NCBI RefSeq assembly: GCF_015351245.1
Contig: NZ_JADKSO010000001.1
Span: forward strand, 930,001-994,000
From: Rathayibacter sp. VKM Ac-2879
Lineage (GTDB): Bacteria; Actinomycetota; Actinomycetes; Actinomycetales; Microbacteriaceae
Direction: 5' to 3'
DNA: 64,000 nt
Below, one piece after another: positions 1 to 9,046 of this stretch (its first letter is position 1; each line of letters begins with the position of its first letter). Below the pieces are notes generated by a model, which was given only the letters and a program-made list of their open reading frames with translations, searched no databases and was not told the origin of the DNA. A program made the translations under genes and the position numbers.

Positions 1-198
1 GCGTGCCGCGTGCAGCCGATCGACGATCGCGCCCTCGGAGTTGCTCTGGAAGGTCTCGATCGCGAAGCCGAGCCCGCTCGCGGTGCGCGCGGCGAGCGCC
101 TCCGCGTCGGCGAGAGTGTCGGAGCCGTAGAGCGCGGGCTCGCGCGTGCCGAGCAGGTTCAGGTTCGGGCCGTTGACGACGAGGATCGGGAGCTTCAC
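1..198 (-). CDS. aroQ: 3-dehydroquinate dehydratase, type II (partial)
   Basis: The gene runs off the left edge; 66 N-terminal codons are visible from a GTG start at 198. The protein begins with the type II dehydroquinase signature [13 protein letters not shown], followed by the YGSDTL stretch with the family's active-site Tyr and the [14 protein letters not shown] segment. In this family the enzyme removes water from 3-dehydroquinate in the shikimate pathway, in the cytoplasm, as a dodecamer. The thioesterase gene ends 30 bases upstream on the same strand, so the two could share a transcript. The match is clear despite truncation. Confidence 0.93.
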   Translation of the reverse strand, partial: MKLPILVVNGPNLNLLGTREPALYGSDTLADAEALAARTASGLGFAIETFQSNSEGAIVDRLHAAR

Positions 199-228
199 GC
201 CTCCGACCCTAGCGGCGTGTGCCGGCGG

Positions 229-1182
229 TCACCGGGCGACGAGAGTGCCCAGCGGCAGCGGCGGCAGCTCGGCGCGCAGACGGATCAGCTCGCGCGCGTG
301 CTCCTCGAGGCGCCGGTCCTCCTCCGAGCGCACCTCGAGCGGAGGGATCGCGACCGCCGCCCCGTCGGCGCCGCGCGCGACGAACACGCTCATGCACTGC
401 GTCGTCAGCTCGAGATCGCCTGTCCGCGGATCGCCTGAGCGGACGTGCACCGCCAGGTGCATGCTGTGGGGTCCGGTGTGGATGAGCCTGGCCTCGACCT
501 CGACGAGATGCCCGATGCGCACTGGGCGGTAGAAGTGGATGCCGCCGGAGTAGACGGCGACCGCGTCGCGCCCGCACCAGCGCTGAGCGACCGCATCGGC
601 CGCCTCGTCGATCCACCGCATCACGATCCCGCCGTGGGCATTGCCTCCCCAGTTGACGTCGCCCGGCGCGGCCAGGAAGCGGAAGACGGTGCGCAGGCCC
701 GTGCCGGCCTCGGTATATTGCTGCGCCTGCATCACCTCGTGCAGGCGGCGGCGGCCCCGGATGCGGGCTTCGGCCCCTTCGGCGAGCGCGAGGTCGTCGA
801 GCGAGCGCGGACCCCACTCCGGCACTGCGCGCGGTCGCTTCTCGTCATCCACCGCAACGAAGATCAGGAGGCAGTGGGTCGCGTCCTCGTAGCGTCCCGT
901 CCGCGGGTCGGCCTGCGCGACGCGCACCAACACATGCATGCTCGTGCGGCCCGTGTGGATGATCTGCGCGCTCGCCTCGATGAGGTTGCCGACGGTGATG
1001 GGCCGGGTGAAGTGCACGTTTCCGACGTAGGCGGTGACGCAGTAGCCGCCGCTCCAGCCGACCGCGCACGCATAGCCCGCCTTGTCGATCCACTCCAGCA
1101 CACGGCCGGCTTGGGCGCTGCGGCCGTCGGCAGTGGCGTCCTGCGGGGCGGCGAGGAAGCGGAGGGTGATGCGATCGTCCAT
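229..1182 (-). CDS. acyl-CoA thioesterase with two hotdog domains
   Basis: A 317-residue protein built from two homologous halves. Each half carries the hotdog thioesterase pattern: the first has GRVLEWIDKAGYACA (about residues 26-40) and VHFTRPI, the second has GGNAHGGIVMRWIDEAADA and IHFYRP, and both contain an IHTG(R/P)xSMHxxVxV strand. Tandem hotdog proteins of this size hydrolyse acyl-CoA to free acid and CoA in the cytoplasm. Substrate length cannot be read from the sequence. It lies between pckG upstream and aroQ downstream, all on the minus strand, with a hairpin separating it from pckG, so it probably has its own promoter in 1183-1299. Confidence 0.85.
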   Translation of the reverse strand: MDDRITLRFLAAPQDATADGRSAQAGRVLEWIDKAGYACAVGWSGGYCVTAYVGNVHFTRPITVGNLIEASAQIIHTGRTSMHVLVRVAQADPRTGRYEDATHCLLIFVAVDDEKRPRAVPEWGPRSLDDLALAEGAEARIRGRRRLHEVMQAQQYTEAGTGLRTVFRFLAAPGDVNWGGNAHGGIVMRWIDEAADAVAQRWCGRDAVAVYSGGIHFYRPVRIGHLVEVEARLIHTGPHSMHLAVHVRSGDPRTGDLELTTQCMSVFVARGADGAAVAIPPLEVRSEEDRRLEEHARELIRLRAELPPLPLGTLVAR

Positions 1183-1209
1183 GGTGCCCGTCTCGGAGGG
1201 GGGAGTGGA

Positions 1210-1249
1210 CCCGCGGAAGGGGTGCGAGGATGGGATGTCCTCCCGCGGG
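1210..1249 (-). terminator. hairpin downstream of pckG
   Basis: Arms of 11 bases at 1210-1220 and 1239-1249 (CCCGCGGAAGG and CCTCCCGCGGG) pair with one mismatch around an 18-base loop, about 50 bases past the pckG stop codon. There is no U tract, as is common for actinobacterial terminators. It may equally lie in the leader of the thioesterase gene. Confidence 0.45.
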
Positions 1250-1299
1250 CCACAGCGGTACCGACCCGCAAGGAGCCGGCAAGAGGGGGAGCCGTCGCG

Positions 1300-3186
1300 T
1301 CAGGCCGCGACGGACAAGCGCTCGGCCAGGAGGCGCAGGCGCAGCGCACGCAGCTCCTCTGCCAGCTCGCTCGGGAGGCGCTCGCCGAAGCGCGCGAAGA
1401 ACTCCTCGGTCAGCCGGCACTCGTCGAGCCAGGCGTCGACGGGGATGGAGAAGAGTTCCTCCTGAACCTCCGCCGGCAGGTTGAGGCCGTGCACGTTGAG
1501 GTTCACCGGCAGGTCACCGAGCGGGCTGCGCCGCGCCTCCGCCGTGCCCTCGAGGCGACGCACGAGCCACTGCAGCACGCGCGCGTTCTCTCCGAAGCCG
1601 GGCCAGAGGAAGGTTCCGTCCGCATCCTTGCGGAACCAGTTGACCTGGAACACGGCAGGCGCCTTCGGGCCGAGCTCCTCGCCGATCGCGAGCCAGTGCG
1701 CGAAGTAGTCGGCCATGTTGTAGCCGCAGAACGGGAGCATCGCGAACGGGTCGCGACGCAGTTCGCCCACGGTCCCCTCCGCCGCGGCCGTCTTCTCGGA
1801 GGCGATGGTCGCGCCGAGGAAGACCCCGTGCTTCCACGAGGTGGCCTGCGTCACGAGCGGCACGTTGCTCGCCCGGCGTCCGCCGAAGACGATCGCGTCC
1901 AGCGGCACGCCCTCGAAGGCGTCCCAATCGTGCGAGAGGGAGGGGCACTGCTCGGCTGGAGCCGTGAAGCGCGCGTTGGGGTGCGCGGCGGGCGTCCCGG
2001 AGGACGGCGTCCACGGCTGCCCCCGCCAGTCGGTCAGACGCTCGGGGACCTCCTCCGTGAGGCCCTCCCACCACACGTCACCGTCCTCACGGAGCGCCAC
2101 GTTGGTGAAGATCGTGTTGCCCCAGAGCGTTTGCACGGCGTGCGGGTTGGAGCTCTCGCCGGTGCCGGGGGCGACTCCGAAGAAGCCCGTCTCGGGGTTC
2201 ATCGCCCAGAGGCGGCCGTCCTCGCCTGGGCGCATCCAGGTGATGTCGTCCCCGAGGGTCTCGACGCGCCAGCCCGGGAGCGAGGGCTGCATCATCGCCA
2301 GGTTGGTCTTACCGCAGGCGCTCGGGAACGCGGCGGCCACGTGGAAGCGGCGGCCCTCCGGAGAGACGATGCGGATGAGCAGCATGTGCTCGGCGAGCCA
2401 GCCCTCCTCGCGGCCCATCGCGGAGGCGATCCGCAGGGCGAAGCACTTCTTGGCGAGCAGGGCGTTGCCGCCGTAACCGGAGCCGTACGACCAGATCTCC
2501 CGAGTCTCGGGGAACTGCGTGATGTACTTCGTCGCGTTGCAGGGCCACGGCACGTCCTCGTGAATGGTGCCGTCGGCGTCGCGGAGGGGAGCGCCGACCG
2601 AGTGCACGCCGCGGACGAACGGAGTCTCCTCCGTGAACGCGGCCAGCGGCTCGGAGCCGACGCGCGCCATGATCCGCAGATTCGCCACGGCGTAGGCCGA
2701 GTCGGTGAGCTGCACGCCGAGCTGCGAGAGAGGACCGCCGACCGGCCCCATCGAGAACGGCACCACGTACATCGTGCGGCCCCGCATCGACCCCTCGAAG
2801 TAGGGCGCGAGCTCGGCCTTCATCTCGGCGGGGTCGCGCCAGTTGTTGGTGGGCCCGGCGTCCGCTTCGTCGCTCGTGCAGACGAAGGTGCGGTCTTCGA
2901 CGCGGGCGACGTCGTCGGGGTCGGTGCGGGCGAGGAAGGAGCCGGGCCGCCACTCCGGGTTGAGTGGGAGGAGGGTGCCTGCGGCGACCATGCGCTCGGT
3001 CAGGCGGTACCACTCGGCGGGTGAGCCGTCGCTCCACTCGATTGCGTCGGGCTGGAGGATCTCGGCCATCTCACGCACCCAGCGGCGCAGGGCACGTGGC
3101 GCGGGCGGGACGATCGATGCGGGGATCGCGGTGGGCGCGGTCATCGTGCTGGGCTCGAGTCGGACGGTGTTGCTGAAGATGCTCAT
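1300..3186 (-). CDS. pckG: phosphoenolpyruvate carboxykinase (GTP)
   Basis: A 628-residue protein with the GTP-class PEPCK features in order: the WRDPAEM and [11 protein letters not shown] region, the [14 protein letters not shown] segment, and the kinase loop [12 protein letters not shown]. It converts oxaloacetate and GTP to PEP, CO2 and GDP, the entry step of gluconeogenesis. The chosen ATG at 3186 has a GGAG five bases upstream; an internal ATG at 3144 lacks a ribosome site but would give a length closer to some homologues. It is divergent from ramB, with a possible RamB-type site between them, which fits control by carbon source. Confidence 0.95.
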   Translation of the reverse strand: MSIFSNTVRLEPSTMTAPTAIPASIVPPAPRALRRWVREMAEILQPDAIEWSDGSPAEWYRLTERMVAAGTLLPLNPEWRPGSFLARTDPDDVARVEDRTFVCTSDEADAGPTNNWRDPAEMKAELAPYFEGSMRGRTMYVVPFSMGPVGGPLSQLGVQLTDSAYAVANLRIMARVGSEPLAAFTEETPFVRGVHSVGAPLRDADGTIHEDVPWPCNATKYITQFPETREIWSYGSGYGGNALLAKKCFALRIASAMGREEGWLAEHMLLIRIVSPEGRRFHVAAAFPSACGKTNLAMMQPSLPGWRVETLGDDITWMRPGEDGRLWAMNPETGFFGVAPGTGESSNPHAVQTLWGNTIFTNVALREDGDVWWEGLTEEVPERLTDWRGQPWTPSSGTPAAHPNARFTAPAEQCPSLSHDWDAFEGVPLDAIVFGGRRASNVPLVTQATSWKHGVFLGATIASEKTAAAEGTVGELRRDPFAMLPFCGYNMADYFAHWLAIGEELGPKAPAVFQVNWFRKDADGTFLWPGFGENARVLQWLVRRLEGTAEARRSPLGDLPVNLNVHGLNLPAEVQEELFSIPVDAWLDECRLTEEFFARFGERLPSELAEELRALRLRLLAERLSVAA

Positions 3187-3297
3187 GCTGGCTCCGCTTT
3201 CGGTGGTCGTCGTCGACGAGGGTGGGGAGTCGCCGGCCTGGGCCGGAGAGGGGCGATCACTGGCGCCTGAATCCAGAATGGGCGAGGATCGAGGGGT

Positions 3298-3307
3298 ATT
3301 TGCGAAA
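3298..3307. promoter_or_regulatory. candidate RamB operator between pckG and ramB
   Basis: The sequence ATTTGCGAAA in the pckG/ramB divergent gap resembles the RamB site described for Corynebacterium glutamicum, whose core is TTTGC(A/G)AA. The nearby run TTTTTTCGCCA (around 3330) may be a weaker inverted partner. Position and match support autoregulation of ramB and control of pckG, but the motif is short. Confidence 0.4.
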
Positions 3308-3367
3308 GAAGAGCCGTCAAGAACCGCTCTTTTTTCGCCATCGTCACAACCGACCTCGGGAGCCCTC

Positions 3368-4843
3368 GTGACCGACCCCTCCGACGCCCCAGCCTCCGGC
3401 ACGACCACCGGAACCGATGCGGTGCTCCTCGGGCAGCGCATCCGCCACTTCCGTACGCGGCACGCGCTCACGCTCGGCCAGCTCGCCGAACGGGTCGGCG
3501 TCTCGGGCAGCCAGCTCTCCCTGATCGAGACGGGCCGCCGTGAACCCCGGCTCTCGCTCATGCAGAAGCTCGCCTCCGCGCTCGGCGTCGAACTCGCGGC
3601 CCTGCTCTCGGACGAGCCGCCGAGCGAGCGGGCAGCGCTCGAGATCGAGCTCGCCCGGGTGCAGAACGGCTCGCTCTACCGCTCGCTCGGCCTGCCGGAG
3701 TTCAAAGTCAACAAAGGGCTGACCACTCCGGTCCTGGAGGCGTTTCTCGGCGTCTACCGCGAGCTCGCCCGTCGCCGCAGCGAGGCCAGCGCCACTCCGG
3801 AGGAGGCTCGCCGAGCGAACACCGCGCAACGCCTCCAGCTGCGCGACCACAACGCCTATCTGCCCGAGATCGAGGAGGTAGCGGGCGAGATGCTGCGCAC
3901 CGTCGGCCACCGCGGGGGAGCGTTGACCCACAGCTCCGTCTCGAAGATGGCGCGGCACCTGGGCTTCGAGATCATCCACGTGGGCGACCTGCCCCACTCG
4001 GCGCGCTCGGTGATCGACCTCGCCAATGGGCGCATCTACCTCCCGCCGGCCTCGATCCCCGGCGGTCACGGACTGCGGGCGCTCGCGTTGCAGGCGATGG
4101 CCCACCGCCTCCTGGGGCATGAGCGACCGGTCACCTATGCCGACTTCCTCCGGCAGCGGCTCGAGATCAACTACTTCGCGGCCGCGTGCCTCATGCCGCT
4201 CGAGCCGGCCGTCGCGTTCCTCCAGGAGGCGAAACGGGGCCGGGACATCTCGGTGGAGGACTTTCGGGACGGTTTCGGCGTGACGCATGAGGCGGCGGCG
4301 CTGCGGTTCACGAACCTGTTGACCTCGCACCTCGACATCCGCATGCATTTCCTCCGCGTGCTCGGCGACGGCTCGATACAGAAGGCGTACGAGAACGACG
4401 GTCTGCCGCTGCCGACCGACGTCACGGGAGCGGTGGAGGGCCAGATCGTCTGTCGCTACTGGTCGGCACGGTCGGCGTTCAGCCGCACCAATCGCACGAC
4501 CGAGTATTACCAGTACGTCGACACTCCGGCAGGGACGTTCTGGTCGGCGTCGCAGACGGGAACGACCGCGACCGAGGAGTTCTCGATCACCGTCGGCGTG
4601 CCCTTCGCGGAGGCGCGGTTCTTCCGCGGACGGGACACCGATCGGCGTGAGCTCTCGCGGTGCCCGGACGAGTCGTGCTGCCGTCGGGCGCCGGCCGAGT
4701 TGGCGGCCCGCTGGGATGGGAACGCGTGGCCGAGTGCCCGCTTGCACGCCCACGTGCTCGCGCCGCTGCCGTCGGGGACCTTCCCCGGCATCGACGACGC
4801 CGAGGTCTACGAGTTCCTCGACGCGCACGCCCGCGAATCCTGA
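3368..4843 (+). CDS. ramB: RamB-like XRE/IrrE transcriptional regulator
   Basis: A 491-residue protein starting at GTG 3368, with GGGAG six bases upstream. Residues about 19-75 form an XRE helix-turn-helix ([21 protein letters not shown]). A middle IrrE/ImmA-like domain follows, in which the metal-binding helix has drifted to AHRLLGH. The C-terminal part has the Cys-rich CPDESCCRR motif typical of RamB and related short-chain acyl-CoA regulators. RamB proteins control acetate, propionate and glyoxylate-cycle genes. Being divergent from pckG, a gluconeogenic gene, fits this. The exact ligand is unknown. Confidence 0.85.
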   Translation: MTDPSDAPASGTTTGTDAVLLGQRIRHFRTRHALTLGQLAERVGVSGSQLSLIETGRREPRLSLMQKLASALGVELAALLSDEPPSERAALEIELARVQNGSLYRSLGLPEFKVNKGLTTPVLEAFLGVYRELARRRSEASATPEEARRANTAQRLQLRDHNAYLPEIEEVAGEMLRTVGHRGGALTHSSVSKMARHLGFEIIHVGDLPHSARSVIDLANGRIYLPPASIPGGHGLRALALQAMAHRLLGHERPVTYADFLRQRLEINYFAAACLMPLEPAVAFLQEAKRGRDISVEDFRDGFGVTHEAAALRFTNLLTSHLDIRMHFLRVLGDGSIQKAYENDGLPLPTDVTGAVEGQIVCRYWSARSAFSRTNRTTEYYQYVDTPAGTFWSASQTGTTATEEFSITVGVPFAEARFFRGRDTDRRELSRCPDESCCRRAPAELAARWDGNAWPSARLHAHVLAPLPSGTFPGIDDAEVYEFLDAHARES

Positions 4844-4861
4844 CGCGCCGCCTGCCTGCCT

Positions 4862-4934
4862 CCCTCCCGCGAGATGCCACTTATGACCGCATCGCGCGGC
4901 GTGTCGCCCTCATAAGTGGCATCTCGCGGGAGGG
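4862..4934. repeat. long palindrome, first copy, left of the DUF559 gene
   Basis: A perfect inverted repeat with 25-base arms at 4862-4886 and 4910-4934 and a 23-base loop. The arm contains CGCGAGATGCCACTTATGA. The same arm recurs on the other side of the next gene (5881-5946) with a different loop. It lies just after the ramB stop codon and could act as its terminator, but two identical arms around a single gene are more than a terminator needs. Confidence 0.9.
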
Positions 4935-4985
4935 GCTGTGGACAACTCGAGCGGGCATCCGTGCGGAGGCGGCACCCTTCTCGGC

Positions 4986-5864
4986 ATGGACGAGACAGAC
5001 AACCGCGGGGTCGTGAACGCCTCGACAAGCTCTTTGGCCAGACACCGACTCGTGGCGGACTACCCCGTCGGCGTGTTCCGGGGCGCCCGCGCGGCCGTCG
5101 CGCCGACGGATGCCGACGAACGGATCGCCGCTTTCTCGGCCATCATGCGACCGGGAGAGTTCTTCTCGCACGGGACAGCGGCCCATCTGCTCGGCCTTCC
5201 CGACCGGACGGTAACGGCGACCACTCCCTTGCACGTCTCGGTCGCCCCGCCGATGCGCGCGGCTCGCCGAGTGGGTGTCCGCTCGCATCATCTCTGGGAC
5301 GAGGCGGTCTCGATCATCGACGTCGGCTATCCGGTAGCGGACCCGGCGTCGACCTTCTGTCACCTCGCCGACTCCCGATCGCTCGACGAACTGGTCATCC
5401 TCGGTGATGCGCTGGTCCGGCCCGACGACGAGGGACGGCGGCGGGGACTCCGGGTCGACCTGGAGGTCCTCGTGCGCCGTGCCGCGACGTTCCGAGGGAG
5501 GGGCGGACGACGGGCGCGCGAGGCGGTCGGCCACGTCCGGGTCGGCTCCGAGTCTCCGATGGAGACGCTGCTCCGCCTGCTCCTCCTGCGCGCCGGGCTT
5601 CCCGAGCCTGAGCTCAACGTCGAGCTGTTCGACGCGGAGGGACGCTTCGTCGCCCGCGTCGACATGCTCTATCGGATCCAGCGGGTCGTCGTGGAGTACG
5701 ACGGTGACCAGCATCGGACGGATGTGGTCCAGTACGAGCGCGACATTGTGCGGATCGAGGCGATCGAAGCGCTCGGCTACCGCGTTCTCCGCGTCCGCGC
5801 CTCCGGAGTGCTGACGGACCCGGCGAGCACGATCGCGCGAGTCCGACGCGCGCTGGCGCTCTGA
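4986..5864 (+). CDS. DUF559 endonuclease-like protein with AbiEi-like N-terminus
   Basis: About 292 residues from ATG 4986; a GTG at 4938 would add 16 residues that begin close to the palindrome, and no start has a convincing ribosome site. The N-terminal part (EFFSHGTAAHLLGLP) resembles the winged-helix region seen before DUF559 domains and in AbiEi antitoxins. The C-terminal part has the DUF559 pattern: E in SPMETLLRLLLL, D in VARVDMLY, and VVVEYDGDQH, equivalent to the PD-(D/E)XK fold shared with Vsr nucleases. Such proteins are frequent in Microbacteriaceae and their function is not established. The gene sits exactly between two matching palindromes. Confidence 0.75.
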   Translation: MDETDNRGVVNASTSSLARHRLVADYPVGVFRGARAAVAPTDADERIAAFSAIMRPGEFFSHGTAAHLLGLPDRTVTATTPLHVSVAPPMRAARRVGVRSHHLWDEAVSIIDVGYPVADPASTFCHLADSRSLDELVILGDALVRPDDEGRRRGLRVDLEVLVRRAATFRGRGGRRAREAVGHVRVGSESPMETLLRLLLLRAGLPEPELNVELFDAEGRFVARVDMLYRIQRVVVEYDGDQHRTDVVQYERDIVRIEAIEALGYRVLRVRASGVLTDPASTIARVRRALAL

Positions 5865-5880
5865 CCGCGCCGCCGCCCCT

Positions 5881-5946
5881 CCCGCGAGATGCCACTTATG
5901 ACGCGCGACACGCCGTGTCGGGCGCTCATAAGTGGCATCTCGCGGG
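5881..5946. repeat. long palindrome, second copy, right of the DUF559 gene
   Basis: Perfect 21-base arms at 5881-5901 and 5926-5946, identical to the inner 21 bases of the arms at 4862-4934, around a 24-base loop. The loop differs from the first copy and holds its own small palindrome (CGACACG, CGTGTCG). It lies between convergent genes, so it could terminate both. Confidence 0.9.
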
Positions 5947-5959
5947 GGAGGGGGCGGGG

Positions 5960-6958
5960 TCAGTGGGAGATCAGGGCGCGGGCGGTGCCCTCGTCGAGGA
6001 TGAGGTCGGTTAGGAGGCCCGCCGCCAGAGCGCCGCGCAGACCCGGCAGTTTCGACGCGCCGGACACGACGCAGATCCGGCGGGAGGCCCGTCGCACCGT
6101 CGAGAGGTCCGGACCGCTTGCACGTTCGTTCATGGGGATGTCGTCCCAGCTCCCGTCGGAGCGGTAGAACACCGTCGCGACGTCGCCGACCACCCCGGAG
6201 GCGCTGAGCGAGGTGAAGTCGCTCGGCTCCAGATACCCGCCGATGTAGACCTTCGACGGCACCGCGGCGAACGGCGAGCCGAGCCCGAAGAGAGCCACGT
6301 CCATCCGCTGCTGGAGCTCGAGGACGCGCTTGGTCGAGCGCTCGCGCCACACCGCCTGCTTGGTCCGTGGATCGTCGAAGAACGCCGGCACCGGGAACTG
6401 CTGCACCTTCGCGGCATAGGCGTCGCCGAAGCGCCGGAGGATCTCGCTCGAGTAGTTGATGCCGGTGGTCTCGGTGTTGCCCGCCCCATTGAGCTGCACG
6501 ATCTGCGTGTTGTGCGTCTCCTTCGCGATGAGATGGCGGCTGATCGCGCTCATCGTCGAACCCCAGGCGATGCCGACGATCATGTTGGAGTCGATGAACT
6601 GGCCCAGGATGCGCGCCGCCGACAGCGCCACCCGCTCGAGACGGTCGATCTCGCTCGTATGGTCGGGCACCGGCACGATGTGCGCGGTGATGTCGAAATG
6701 TGCGCGCACCTCCGCCGAGAGAGCGCTCGCGCGATCGAGCGGCGAGCGGATCTGGATGTCGACCAGCCCGGTCGCCCTGGCGTGCGAGAGCAGACGCGAC
6801 ACGGACGAGCGTGATGTGTGCAGCTCGTGCGCGATGGCATCCATCGTGAGGTCCTGCATGTAATAAAGCTGGGCCGCTCGGAGTGCGTCGCGGGTCTTGT
6901 CCGGATGGGTCGCGTGGGTCGTCTCGTCGAGTTCGACGACCGGTCGGACTGGGGTCAT
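5960..6958 (-). CDS. SorC/DeoR-type sugar-sensing regulator, probably of glp genes
   Basis: A 332-residue protein. The chosen ATG at 6958 has GGGAG six bases upstream; a GTG at 6973 is possible. Residues about 20-65 form a helix-turn-helix (LTMDAIAHELHTSRSSVSRLL), followed by a SorC-type effector domain with the IVGIAWGSTMSA and VQLNGAGN segments typical of sugar-phosphate binding. The gene is divergent from glpD, suggesting control of glpD-glpF-glpK. The family is clear; the ligand (perhaps glycerol 3-phosphate) is inferred from the neighbours. Classical GlpR is a DeoR protein of a different length. Confidence 0.8.
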   Translation of the reverse strand: MTPVRPVVELDETTHATHPDKTRDALRAAQLYYMQDLTMDAIAHELHTSRSSVSRLLSHARATGLVDIQIRSPLDRASALSAEVRAHFDITAHIVPVPDHTSEIDRLERVALSAARILGQFIDSNMIVGIAWGSTMSAISRHLIAKETHNTQIVQLNGAGNTETTGINYSSEILRRFGDAYAAKVQQFPVPAFFDDPRTKQAVWRERSTKRVLELQQRMDVALFGLGSPFAAVPSKVYIGGYLEPSDFTSLSASGVVGDVATVFYRSDGSWDDIPMNERASGPDLSTVRRASRRICVVSGASKLPGLRGALAAGLLTDLILDEGTARALISH

Positions 6959-6986
6959 TACCGCTCCCTGCACGTATTTCCACCCG

Positions 6987-7015
6987 CCTTGACCGGATGT
7001 GATGACGGGTCAAGG
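6987..7015. promoter_or_regulatory. candidate operator in the glp divergent region
   Basis: An inverted repeat CCTTGACC / GGTCAAGG (6987-6994 and 7008-7015) with a 13-base spacer lies just upstream of the SorC-type regulator and about 100 bases before glpD. Its position suits a shared operator. Two similar strings, CGTATTTCC and TGTATTCC, flank it and may be promoter or further operator parts. Confidence 0.45.
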
Positions 7016-7111
7016 ATGGCTGTATTCCTTCGTGAAATCAATCGTCCATCTCAGAGGTGGAGGATCCGCGGAGGCTCGACGAAGCACCTACGACACGAAG
7101 GCGAGTACGAA

Positions 7112-8866
7112 GTGGCACAGTCTGTCGGAACTCCCGGAAACTCCGCCGTCCGCGAGAGCGTCTCCGCTCTGCGCGACACTCCCCGCGCCACGGTGTTGGT
7201 CATCGGTGGTGGCATCAACGGCATCGGCACCTTCCGTGAGCTCGCGCTCAACGGCGTCGACGTGGCCCTCGTCGAGCGCGGCGACTACGTCTCGGGCGCC
7301 TCCAGCGCCTCGAGCCACATGATCCATGGAGGCATCCGCTACCTCGAGAACGGCGAGTTCCGTCTCGTCAACGAGGGCGTGCACGAGCGCAACGGTCTCC
7401 TGAAGATCGCGCCGCACTACGTCAAGCCGCTGCAGACGACCATCCCGATCTACTCGACCTTCTCGGGCATCCTCGCCGCACCGCTGCGTTTCCTGACGCA
7501 CAAGTCGGGCAAGCCGCAGGAACGCGGCGCGCTGCTGATCAAGGTGGGCCTCACGCTCTACGACTTCTTCTCGCGCGACGGAGGCACCGTCCCGCGTCAC
7601 CAGTTCCACGGGCGTCGGCGCTCGCTGAACGAGTTGCCGCACCTCGACCCCCAGATCAAGTACACGGCGACCTACTTCGACGCCTCTGTGCACGAGCCGG
7701 AGCGTCTGGCACTCGACGTGCTGCACGATGCACTCGTCGGCGGCAAGAAGGCTCGCGCGGCCAACTACGTCGAGGCCGTCGGCGCCGACGACACCGGCGT
7801 CGTCCTCCGCGACCGCGAGAGCGGCGAGGAGTTCACCTTCGAGGCCGACCTGGTCGTCAACGTCTCGGGCCCGTGGACGGACTTCACGAACACTGCGCTC
7901 GGCACCGAGACCCGCTTCATGGGAGGCACCAAGGGCTCGCACATCGTGCTCGACAACCCGGAGCTGGTCGAGGCCTGCGAGGGCCGCGAGATGTTCTTCG
8001 AGCACAGCGATGGGCGGATCGTCCTCATCTACCCGCTCAAGGGCCGCGTGATGGTCGGCACGACCGACATCGACGTCGACCCGACGAAGCCGGCCGTGTG
8101 CACCGAGGAGGAGATCGACTACTTCTTCGAGCTCGTCAACCACGTGTTCCCGGCGATCCGCGTGGACCGTTCGCAGATCGTCTTCACGTTCTCCGGCATC
8201 CGCCCGCTGCCGCGTCACGACGACGAGGCCCCCGGTTTCGTCTCGCGCGACTACCGCATCGAGCCCTCGACGCTCCCGGGCAAGGGCACCACCGTCCTGA
8301 GCCTGGTCGGTGGCAAGTGGACGACCTTCCGCGCCCTCTCGGAGCACCTCGCGAACGAGGTCTTCAACCGCATCGGCATCACCCGCCGCGTGTCGACCGT
8401 GAAGACCCCCATCGGAGGCGGCAAGGGCTTCCCGCGCACCGACGCCTCCCGCGCGCAGTGGATCAGCCAGCACCGCTCCGGCCTCTCGTCGGCGCGCACC
8501 GGGCAGCTGCTCGAGCGCTACGGCACTCGGGCCCAGGAGGTCATCGAGGCCCTCGCCGACGGCCACGACGAGGCGTTGGACTTCGACAAGGACTTCACCA
8601 CGGGTGAGATCCGCTACCTGGCGCAGCACGAGAGCGTGGTGCACCTGATCGACCTGGTCATGCGTCGCACCAATCACGCCTTCACCGGCGGACTGAGCCG
8701 CGAGCTCCTCGAGGAGCTCGCCGAGCACACCGGCTCCGTCCTCGGCTGGGATGATGCGAAGCGCGCCCAGGAGGTCGACGCGACCATCGCGCACCTCAAG
8801 ACCCACAACGGAGTCGACGTCGGCGGCACCTCCGTCCAGGCTCCGACCGCCGTCCCCGCCTCCTAG
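7112..8866 (+). CDS. glpD: glycerol-3-phosphate dehydrogenase, FAD-dependent
   Basis: A 584-residue protein from GTG 7112, with a GAAGG about ten bases upstream. The N-terminal FAD dinucleotide site VIGGGINGIGTFRELALNG and the downstream ERGDYVSGASSASSHMIHGG are the GlpD/GlpA signatures. SLVGGKWTTFRALSEH and the C-terminal helical domain complete the family length. It oxidises glycerol 3-phosphate to dihydroxyacetone phosphate and passes electrons to the quinone pool at the membrane. It leads the glpD-glpF-glpK set, although a strong hairpin separates it from glpF. Confidence 0.95.
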   Translation: MAQSVGTPGNSAVRESVSALRDTPRATVLVIGGGINGIGTFRELALNGVDVALVERGDYVSGASSASSHMIHGGIRYLENGEFRLVNEGVHERNGLLKIAPHYVKPLQTTIPIYSTFSGILAAPLRFLTHKSGKPQERGALLIKVGLTLYDFFSRDGGTVPRHQFHGRRRSLNELPHLDPQIKYTATYFDASVHEPERLALDVLHDALVGGKKARAANYVEAVGADDTGVVLRDRESGEEFTFEADLVVNVSGPWTDFTNTALGTETRFMGGTKGSHIVLDNPELVEACEGREMFFEHSDGRIVLIYPLKGRVMVGTTDIDVDPTKPAVCTEEEIDYFFELVNHVFPAIRVDRSQIVFTFSGIRPLPRHDDEAPGFVSRDYRIEPSTLPGKGTTVLSLVGGKWTTFRALSEHLANEVFNRIGITRRVSTVKTPIGGGKGFPRTDASRAQWISQHRSGLSSARTGQLLERYGTRAQEVIEALADGHDEALDFDKDFTTGEIRYLAQHESVVHLIDLVMRRTNHAFTGGLSRELLEELAEHTGSVLGWDDAKRAQEVDATIAHLKTHNGVDVGGTSVQAPTAVPAS

Positions 8867-8875
8867 GACGGGACC

Positions 8876-8909
8876 GGGCCCGGGCGACGTTCTGCGTCGG
8901 CCCGGGCCC
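8876..8909 (+). terminator. terminator after glpD
   Basis: GGGCCCGGGCGACG (8876-8889) pairs with CGTCGGCCCGGGCCC (8895-8909) with one bulged base and a short loop, ten bases after the glpD stop. There is no U tract. It suggests glpD is transcribed partly separately from glpF. Confidence 0.7.
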
Positions 8910-8914
8910 CTCCC

Positions 8915-8953
8915 GCGACAACGCACATACGTGCACGCGCCCCTGCTTGTCGC
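8915..8953. repeat. weak inverted repeat in the glpD-glpF gap
   Basis: GCGACAA and TTGTCGC bracket 25 bases that include ACATACGTGCACG. The sequence just before it, CCCCTCCCGCGA, matches the beginning of the palindromes around the DUF559 gene, so this may be a degenerate relative. The rest of the gap up to glpF probably carries its promoter, which I cannot place firmly. Confidence 0.3.
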
Positions 8954-9046
8954 AGTGACGGGGCGCGGATAACTTCACACTCGTCGGGCATCGAGGCCCG
9001 CAGCGGACGCGGCGTGCGTCCGTCCTACACAGAGGAAATGGTCAAC

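Noticed and set aside
445-3024. Long plus-strand reading frame of 859 codons opposite the thioesterase and pckG genes
   Set aside because: It lies opposite two clear genes, has Arg/Ala/Gly/His-rich composition and no recognisable domain. It is a shadow caused by high GC content.
4862-5946. CRISPR-like repeat array
   Set aside because: There are only two palindromes with a gene between them, no spacers and no cas genes.
4881-7013. 710-codon minus-strand frame over the palindromes and the SorC regulator
   Set aside because: It runs through both palindromes and out of frame over the real regulator; the composition is shadow-like.
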